Source: Metaclostridioides mangenotii (GTDB lineage: Bacteria > Bacillota > Clostridia > Peptostreptococcales > Peptostreptococcaceae). Taken from it: DNA of 64,000 nt. A program made the translations under genes and the position numbers. Shown here one piece after another: positions 59,130-64,000 of this stretch. The notes below the pieces were generated by a model. It was given only the letters and a program-made list of their open reading frames with translations, did not search any database and had not been told where the DNA came from. The stretch covers positions 62,001-126,000 of the forward strand of contig NZ_JAGGJX010000002.1 in NCBI RefSeq assembly GCF_017873185.1. The letters run 5' to 3'. Numbering within the stretch: the stretch's first letter is position 1; every line of letters begins with the position of its first letter.

Positions 59130-59207
59130 TGATATAATTGTCAATATATGTTAAAATCTATTTAAATAGAACTTATCATGTTGATTGAAGTATAGTAATT
59201 GACAATT
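59130..59207 (+). promoter_or_regulatory. Inverted repeat around the LytTR regulator promoter
   Basis: TGA-TATAAT (extended -10, 59130-59138) overlaps AATTGTCAAT (59136-59145). Its exact inverse, ATTGACAATT, lies at 59198-59207, directly before the ribosome site. Perfect 10-bp arms 52 bp apart that bracket the promoter and the start suggest an operator, or a looped repression pair. Confidence 0.5.
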
Positions 59208-59217
59208 GGGGTGATTA

Positions 59218-59928
59218 ATGATGTTAACAGTATTAATTTGCGATGATGAGGCCGTAGCCAGGAAAGTTGTAAGAGATCTGACAGATAGTGTTCTCAAAAA
59301 CAGAAACCTTAAATATGAAATCATAGAATTCGCTTCAGGTGAGAAATTAGTAGATAATTATCCCAAAGATGCTGATCTTATATTGTTAGATATTCAAATG
59401 AATAAGATGGATGGTATTGAAACTGCAAAAGAAATTAGAAAATTTGATAAAAAAGTTGAAATAATTTTTATGACTGCTTCTGCTGATTACGCAAGGTATG
59501 GATACGAAGTAAACGCATATAGATATTTGATGAAATGTCAAAGCTATGAAGAGTTTAAAGATAATTTGAATCCTTGTATTGACATGTTACTCGAGAAAAA
59601 AGACGAGTATTTACTGCTTAATAGTAAAAAAGAGTCAACAAAAATTATTGTAGATGACATTCTGTTTATTGAAACTGACAGAAGAGATGTTGTTATTCAT
59701 ACTGAATATAGAGATTATAGACATAGCATGAGTATGAAACAGATAGAGAAGATGCTAAATCAGAAGAAGTTCTATCGATGTCATACTAGTTATATTGTTA
59801 ATTTAATAAAGATTGATATAATCGAAAACAATACGATCACACTGGGAGATAATTTGATTCCAATTAGTAAACACAGATTGAAGGATTTGAAGATTAAACT
59901 AGCTTCAGCGTTAGGGGCAACATTGTAG
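59218..59928 (+). CDS. Orphan LytTR-type response regulator
   Basis: 236 residues. Receiver domain 1-~125 with the acidic pocket DD (9-10), phospho-acceptor Asp58 in LILLDIQM and the Thr and Lys switch positions (MTAS; LMK). The LytTR DNA-binding domain spans about 135-232 (IIVDDILFIETDRRDVVIHT, FYRCHTSYIVNL). AgrA, ComE and LytR belong to this family and often answer peptide signals. No histidine kinase gene is adjacent. The start may be the ATG at 59218 or the next codon (59221). A perfect inverted repeat flanks its promoter. The next gene is an unusual subtilase. Confidence 0.92.
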   Translation: MMLTVLICDDEAVARKVVRDLTDSVLKNRNLKYEIIEFASGEKLVDNYPKDADLILLDIQMNKMDGIETAKEIRKFDKKVEIIFMTASADYARYGYEVNAYRYLMKCQSYEEFKDNLNPCIDMLLEKKDEYLLLNSKKESTKIIVDDILFIETDRRDVVIHTEYRDYRHSMSMKQIEKMLNQKKFYRCHTSYIVNLIKIDIIENNTITLGDNLIPISKHRLKDLKIKLASALGATL

Positions 59929-60152
59929 ATATATATAGCTATTTGGTAGTTTAATAGATCCTATTTTTTATTAAGAGTAATGTTTGATTTATATGTATGT
60001 TTGTATTCTTTTTTAAAGTTTTTGTATTTAAAAAATATATTAGAGGGGTAGACGAATTCTTTTTATAAGTTTACGTATTTTTTAGCTGCATTATTAAAGT
60101 TTGATGGGTGTAGATCAATAGTAAAAATCTTAATGATGGGGTGTCTATTTAT

Positions 60153-61166
60153 ATGAATGATAGAGTAAAAGTAGCAATTTTAGATACAGGTATTTATAGG
60201 TATCACGACTATTTAAAAGATAATAAGATTACAGGAATAAGTTATGAGTGTATCCACAACTATATGTTTGAAACAGATAGCTATGGTGATGAGAATGGAC
60301 ATGGAACAGCATGTGCATCTATAATTAAAAAAGAACTTAACAATGTAGAGTTAATTGCAGTAAAGGTACTAGATAAGTTTGGAAATTCAAATTTAGAGCT
60401 TATTGAGGAAGGATTGCGCCTCATATTAGAAAGCGATATAAGAATAGTTCTTATGAATATTACGGTAAAAGACGGCAAAGATATCAAAAGACTACATGAA
60501 ATATGTTGTGAGCTTTATGAAAAGGATAAAATAATTATATGTCCTACAGATAATACAGCTAATGAAAGTTATCCAGCTGTTTTTTCAGGTGTTATAGGCG
60601 TAAAGGGTAGTATACTAAATAAAAAAGATATCTTTTGGTACAATGAAAAAGCAAATATACAGTGTGTGATAGATTCAAACGCAAGGATGGTTTGCAATAC
60701 AGATAATAACTATACTCTATCTGACCGTTGCAATAGCTATGCAGCTGCAATGTTAACAGGTAAAGTTGCAAGGCTATTATACGAAAATCCAATGTTATCG
60801 TTTGAGAGTTTAAATAAAAAGCTTGAAATTCTATCTAAGAAAAATAATTGGACTAGCAGTGATTTAAAAGAGGCCCAAAGGAACCCGGATTTTAAAGTTG
60901 GCCTATACAAAAATGATAATCAATTATTTTTAACTGTTGTAGGTATTATCAAAGAGTTTTTAAATATACCAAAAGAAGATAATTTTATTTATGAATGTAG
61001 TTTGTTCAATAAATATATTGGTTTAAACAGAAACAATTGTTATTACTTATTGAGAAGGTTTGAAGAATGTTTCGGTATTGAGTTTGATTTTATGAATATA
61101 ACAAGACACGATTTATTATCAATATATTCTATTACAGAGCTTGTTGAGACGTATATAAAAGGTTAA
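60153..61166 (+). CDS. Cytoplasmic subtilase (S8) fused to an ACP-like domain
   Basis: 337 residues. Residues 1-~210 are a compact subtilisin fold: Asp11 in AILDTGI, His50 in DENGHGTACAS, oxyanion Asn near 134 (PTDNTANESYPA) and Ser195 in NSYAAAM, where GTSMAAP is usual. No signal peptide or propeptide, so it should stay inside the cell. Residues ~257-337 resemble an acyl carrier protein: LTVVGIIKEFLNIP, then LFNKYIGLNRNNCYYLLRRF, then EECFGIEFDF and YSITELVETYI. The phosphopantetheine Ser of GLDS is replaced (GLNR). ACP-related proteins are known from clostridial peptide-maturation cassettes, so peptide processing is a reasonable guess. The ATG at 60153 follows GATGGGGTG. Confidence 0.75.
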   Translation: MNDRVKVAILDTGIYRYHDYLKDNKITGISYECIHNYMFETDSYGDENGHGTACASIIKKELNNVELIAVKVLDKFGNSNLELIEEGLRLILESDIRIVLMNITVKDGKDIKRLHEICCELYEKDKIIICPTDNTANESYPAVFSGVIGVKGSILNKKDIFWYNEKANIQCVIDSNARMVCNTDNNYTLSDRCNSYAAAMLTGKVARLLYENPMLSFESLNKKLEILSKKNNWTSSDLKEAQRNPDFKVGLYKNDNQLFLTVVGIIKEFLNIPKEDNFIYECSLFNKYIGLNRNNCYYLLRRFEECFGIEFDFMNITRHDLLSIYSITELVETYIKG

Positions 61167-61188
61167 TGGTTAAAGTGGAGGAAATAAA

Positions 61189-62487
61189 ATGAATTATGAT
61201 GAAGCATTAAAGTATATTTCGAATACTAATAGGTTCGGAATGAAATTAGGTCTAGAAACTATAACTAAGTTGTTAGAGTTGCTAGGAAACCCTCAAGAAA
61301 ATTTAAATATAATTCACGTAGCTGGGACAAATGGAAAGGGATCAGTCTGTTCATTTATATCCAACATACTAATAGATGGAGGTTACAGTGTAGGTCTTTA
61401 CACATCTCCTTATTTAGAAAACTTTACTGAAAGAATAAGAGTAGATAAAAAGGAAATACCGAGAGACGAGGTTGCAAGAATAGTACAACTAATAGATGAA
61501 AAGATTTCTATTATGTTAAAAGAAGGCTATTCAAGTCCTACAGAGTTTGAAATAGTCACAGCTATGGCATTTTATTATTATAATTATTGTAAAGTAGATT
61601 ATGTAGTACTGGAAGTTGGACTAGGCGGTAGATATGATGCAACTAATGTAATAAACAGTTCATTAGTTAGTGTAATAACATCGATAAGCTTAGATCATAT
61701 TGGGGTATTAGGTGATACAATCCCAAAAATAGCATACGAAAAAGCCGGTATAATCAAAGAAAATGGTGCGGCCATTGTTTACGGACAAAAAAGAGAAGCG
61801 GAAGAAGTAATTAAAGATATTTGTAAACAAAAAAATGCAGAGTTTATAGGTGTTGAGTTTGGATCCATAGAAGTTGTTAAAAGCGATGTAAAATCACAAG
61901 TATTTAACTATACTAGCTCTGATTCTAAGTATGAAAATATAGAGATAGCCCTTATTGGAGAGCATCAGATCAAAAATTCAATACTTGCTATAAATACAAT
62001 AGAGTACTTAAATAAAAATCATAAAATTAATATAAGCATAGACAATATAAAAAGCGGGCTACTTAAAACAGAGTGGCCAGGTAGAATTGAAGTTATAAAA
62101 GAAAAACCTCTATTTATAATAGATGGAGCTCACAATTTAGATGGAGCAAAGTCCTTGGCTAAAGTGTTAGAAAAGAACTTTTCGGGTAAAAAAGGTATTT
62201 TGATTATAGGGATGTTGAAGGACAAAGACGTGGACAGTGTCTTAGAAGTATTAACTCCATATTTTAAAAAGGTAGTAGCTACATATCCTGTAAGTGATAG
62301 ATCTATGGAAACGGAATTACTAAAAGAAAAGATTTCTAAATATGTAGAAGATGTTGTTGCAATTGAAAATATAAATAACGCTGTAGAATACGCTATTGGT
62401 AAATCAAATGAAGACGATGTAATAATTGCAGCAGGATCATTATATATGATAGGTTCGATTAGAACAATAATAAAAGAAGAAAATTAA
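61189..62487 (+). CDS. folC: Bifunctional folylpolyglutamate synthase / dihydrofolate synthase
   Basis: 432 residues, Mur ligase fold. P-loop AGTNGKGSVCSF (about 45-56), YTSPYLENFTERIRVD, LGGRYDATNVI and SLDHIGVLGDTI are the family blocks, with the IDGAHNLDGAKSL motif in the C-terminal domain. It adds Glu to dihydropteroate and folates. GGAGG precedes the ATG. It lies 22 bp after the subtilase gene, and the short gap suggests co-transcription, although the two functions are unrelated. Confidence 0.95.
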   Translation: MNYDEALKYISNTNRFGMKLGLETITKLLELLGNPQENLNIIHVAGTNGKGSVCSFISNILIDGGYSVGLYTSPYLENFTERIRVDKKEIPRDEVARIVQLIDEKISIMLKEGYSSPTEFEIVTAMAFYYYNYCKVDYVVLEVGLGGRYDATNVINSSLVSVITSISLDHIGVLGDTIPKIAYEKAGIIKENGAAIVYGQKREAEEVIKDICKQKNAEFIGVEFGSIEVVKSDVKSQVFNYTSSDSKYENIEIALIGEHQIKNSILAINTIEYLNKNHKINISIDNIKSGLLKTEWPGRIEVIKEKPLFIIDGAHNLDGAKSLAKVLEKNFSGKKGILIIGMLKDKDVDSVLEVLTPYFKKVVATYPVSDRSMETELLKEKISKYVEDVVAIENINNAVEYAIGKSNEDDVIIAAGSLYMIGSIRTIIKEEN

Positions 62488-62566
62488 TGCCTAGAAGTAC
62501 AGGCAATTACAGATAAGTAAGATAAGTATAAAGTTAAATAAAAATTATACAGTAAAAATAAAAAAA

Positions 62567-62592
62567 CAGTCACTTTAATATTAAAGTGACTG
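62567..62592. terminator. Palindromic terminator between folC and the TSCPD gene
   Basis: CAGTCACTTTAA-TA-TTAAAGTGACTG is a perfect 12-bp stem that includes the last codons and stop of the minus-strand gene. Beyond it on the minus strand lie six Ts. Confidence 0.85.
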
Positions 62593-62826
62593 ATTTATTG
62601 CTTTTGATAGCTGGTCTGGACATGAAGTCGATTTATCACCACAGTGAATTCCTTCAAGTTTAGTAGCTACATCTTTTGCGTCTTGTCCAATTATTAGGCT
62701 CTTTAGTCCTGATAAATTTCCACTACATCCGCCGATAAATTCAGCGCTTGTAATTATATTGTCTTCATCCACTTCAAAACTCATTTCTCTGCAACATACT
62801 CCAGATGGTTTAAAAACTATTTTCAT
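62581..62826 (-). CDS. TSCPD domain protein (TIGR03905-like, four-Cys)
   Basis: 81 residues. FKPSGVCCREMSFEVDED, GGCSGNLSGLKSLI and GDKSTSCPDQLSKAI match the short four-Cys TSCPD family, related to the C-terminal domain of B12-dependent ribonucleotide reductases. The conserved cysteines likely bind metal or act in redox chemistry; the role of free-standing versions is unknown. The ATG at 62826 follows GGAGA-type bases. Convergent with folC, and divergent from the beta-propeller gene. Confidence 0.85.
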   Translation of the reverse strand: MKIVFKPSGVCCREMSFEVDEDNIITSAEFIGGCSGNLSGLKSLIIGQDAKDVATKLEGIHCGDKSTSCPDQLSKAINQSL

Positions 62827-62989
62827 TATTAAGTCTCCAATTCTATGATATTTTTATATATTGATATTAACATGATACCAACTTAATTATATTATTGCAA
62901 ATTAAATTAATTGATAACATTATTGCCTTTGATATCATATTTATTTAAGTATGTATATATAATTTAGGGGTTGTGAGAGGAGGTTTAAC

Positions 62990-63856
62990 TTGAAAATTTA
63001 TATTTCTAATTATTTGTCAAAGAGCATAAGTGTAATAGACAGAAAAACACTAGAATTAGAAAGAGAGATTCTCCTTGACGAAAATATTTACCCTCATCAT
63101 TTTTGCATTGATAAAGATAAAGACTATATCTATGTGCCAAGTCTTACTGATGGAGTACTGTACGTTTTAGATTTATCGAGTGGGAAAGTTGTTGAGAGTG
63201 CATCGATAGGAGGAAGCTTAAATCAAATTTTGCTAAATGATGACGATATATTTATATCCAATGGAGATTCAGACAGCATTTATGTATTAAACAGATCGAC
63301 ACTTGAACCTGTGGCTGTTATAAAAGTTGGTGAGATGCCACATGGATTTGATTTTAGTAAAAGAGATAAGAAGTTGTATGTTCCATCTAATGACTCCATC
63401 TCATGTATAGATATGATAGATAAATATGTAGAAAAAAGTGTAACTGTAAATTATAAACTGTGGCATTTGAGGTTAGATCATTTAAATGGAGATATGTATG
63501 TTCCAACTCTTGATGGAAAAGTTGTGATATTTAATAAAATTAATCTACAGATTAAAGAAGTAATGGATAATTTCCTATTGCCTGTAGAAGTTAGGTTTAA
63601 TTATAGTAGAGATAAGATATATATAACAGATTTAGGATATGGATGTGTAAAAATATTTGATTATAAAACTAGAGAACAAATTGACGATATAGGCGTGAAC
63701 GGAGTTCCTCAAGGTCTTGCAATACCGGAAGATGAAGAAATTCTTTTGGTGTCGGATACGAATAGAAACTGTATTAATGTATACGAAACCCATAATCACA
63801 GTTTACTAAAGACTATTAAAGTAGGCAAAGAGCCTACAGCTATATTGTGTCTGTAG
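62990..63856 (+). CDS. YncE-like beta-propeller repeat protein
   Basis: 288 residues made of repeated blades of the YVTN/NHL type: each has an IYISNxxSxSISVID or LYVPxxDSISCIDM-like strand set, about six to seven repeats. No signal peptide, so probably cytoplasmic (or exported without a cleaved leader). Such propellers are scaffolds or binding proteins, and no ligand can be named. Start TTG with GAGGAGG six bases upstream. Single gene on this strand; its 3' end overlaps that of the converging minus-strand gene. Confidence 0.8.
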   Translation: MKIYISNYLSKSISVIDRKTLELEREILLDENIYPHHFCIDKDKDYIYVPSLTDGVLYVLDLSSGKVVESASIGGSLNQILLNDDDIFISNGDSDSIYVLNRSTLEPVAVIKVGEMPHGFDFSKRDKKLYVPSNDSISCIDMIDKYVEKSVTVNYKLWHLRLDHLNGDMYVPTLDGKVVIFNKINLQIKEVMDNFLLPVEVRFNYSRDKIYITDLGYGCVKIFDYKTREQIDDIGVNGVPQGLAIPEDEEILLVSDTNRNCINVYETHNHSLLKTIKVGKEPTAILCL

Positions 63857-63867
63857 GCTCATTTGTA
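63830..63867. terminator. Hairpin at the convergent gene ends
   Basis: GAGCCTACAG pairs with CTGTAGGCTC around CTATATTGTGT, overlapping the ends of both converging genes. The tail is only ATTTG, so terminator strength is modest. Confidence 0.5.
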
Positions 63868-64000
63868 TCACGAACAAGTAAGTCAATTACCTGAGCGTAC
63901 ATGTAAGAAGCATTGTTTTTCCAATTGTTACAAATTAGATTTGCCTGTTTCTGAGACGAAACATTTAAATTTAAATCTATTAAATTCGATTGATTTTCTA
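63840..64000 (-). CDS. C-terminal end of an unrecognised gene (runs off the window)
   Basis: On the minus strand an open frame of 52 codons enters from the right edge and stops at 63842-63840. It reads ...LNLNVSSQKQANLICNNWKN and on through ...YAQVIDLLVRDTNEPTDTI, with normal composition and no low-complexity. No family is recognised from this tail. It overlaps the end of the beta-propeller gene by 17 bases. The length is above chance for AT-rich DNA, but this is the weakest gene call here. Confidence 0.5.
   Translation of the reverse strand, partial: ENQSNLIDLNLNVSSQKQANLICNNWKNNASYMYAQVIDLLVRDTNEPTDTI

Overview
The window is a low-GC (about 30%) Gram-positive chromosome segment whose gene content points to a spore-forming member of the Peptostreptococcaceae, close to Clostridioides difficile or Paeniclostridium-like anaerobes. 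The clues are a BclA-type collagen-like exosporium protein with a SgtA-like glycosyltransferase, a Spo0E-like phosphatase, HypD (4-hydroxyproline dehydratase) next to ProC, an [FeFe] hydrogenase, and a small type IV pilus locus. Purine-rich Shine-Dalgarno sites are strong, and TTG or GTG starts are common. No rRNA, tRNA, CRISPR array, IS element or prophage was found.

Layout. 0-5.4 kb: a divergent HxlR regulator / NAD(P)H-binding oxidoreductase pair, a CtpE-like P-type ATPase, a hypoxanthine-type DNA glycosylase and a nitroreductase. 5.6-9.3 kb: the spore-surface pair, a collagen-like protein with an unusual Cys-rich head followed by a glycosyltransferase. 9.5-16 kb: a QueG-like iron-sulfur protein, a DUF3783 protein, a 2-hydroxyacid dehydrogenase, ligA, an RNase PH/RdgB fusion and a YfcE-like phosphodiesterase. 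16-24.3 kb: a protein quality-control block, tig - clpP - clpP - clpX, then (past a divergent chromate-transporter pair) lon - engB. 24.5-29.4 kb: a twin P-loop ATPase and a DUF881-pilB-pilC-pilin locus. 29.7-31.7 kb: a SEC-C protein and two unrecognised genes. 32-36.5 kb: a Na/Pi cotransporter, pgi and htrA. 36.8-41 kb: hydroxyproline use (activase, hypD, proC). 41-43.7 kb: feoAB on the minus strand under a Fur-like site. 44-52.4 kb: spo0E-like gene, mgtC, degV, pepF and pstSCAB-phoU. 52.5-56 kb: an ArAE-type membrane protein, an [FeFe] hydrogenase and a polysaccharide deacetylase. 56-59 kb: T-box leader and valS. 59-64 kb: an orphan LytTR regulator, a cytoplasmic subtilase with an ACP-like tail, folC, a TSCPD protein, a beta-propeller protein, and the end of one more gene.

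Connections. Phosphate genes at two separate places (Na/Pi cotransporter; pstS and pstC) share 11-bp-phased TTAACA-like repeats about 26 bp before the -10, which suggests one PhoP regulon. HypD makes pyrroline-5-carboxylate that ProC reduces to proline, the electron acceptor of Stickland fermentation.

The least explained items are the subtilase/ACP-like fusion beside a LytTR regulator, a GC-rich 99-nt hairpin element after proC, the Cys-rich collagen-like protein, two alternative hairpins after clpX, and four 25-bp tandem repeats before rph.
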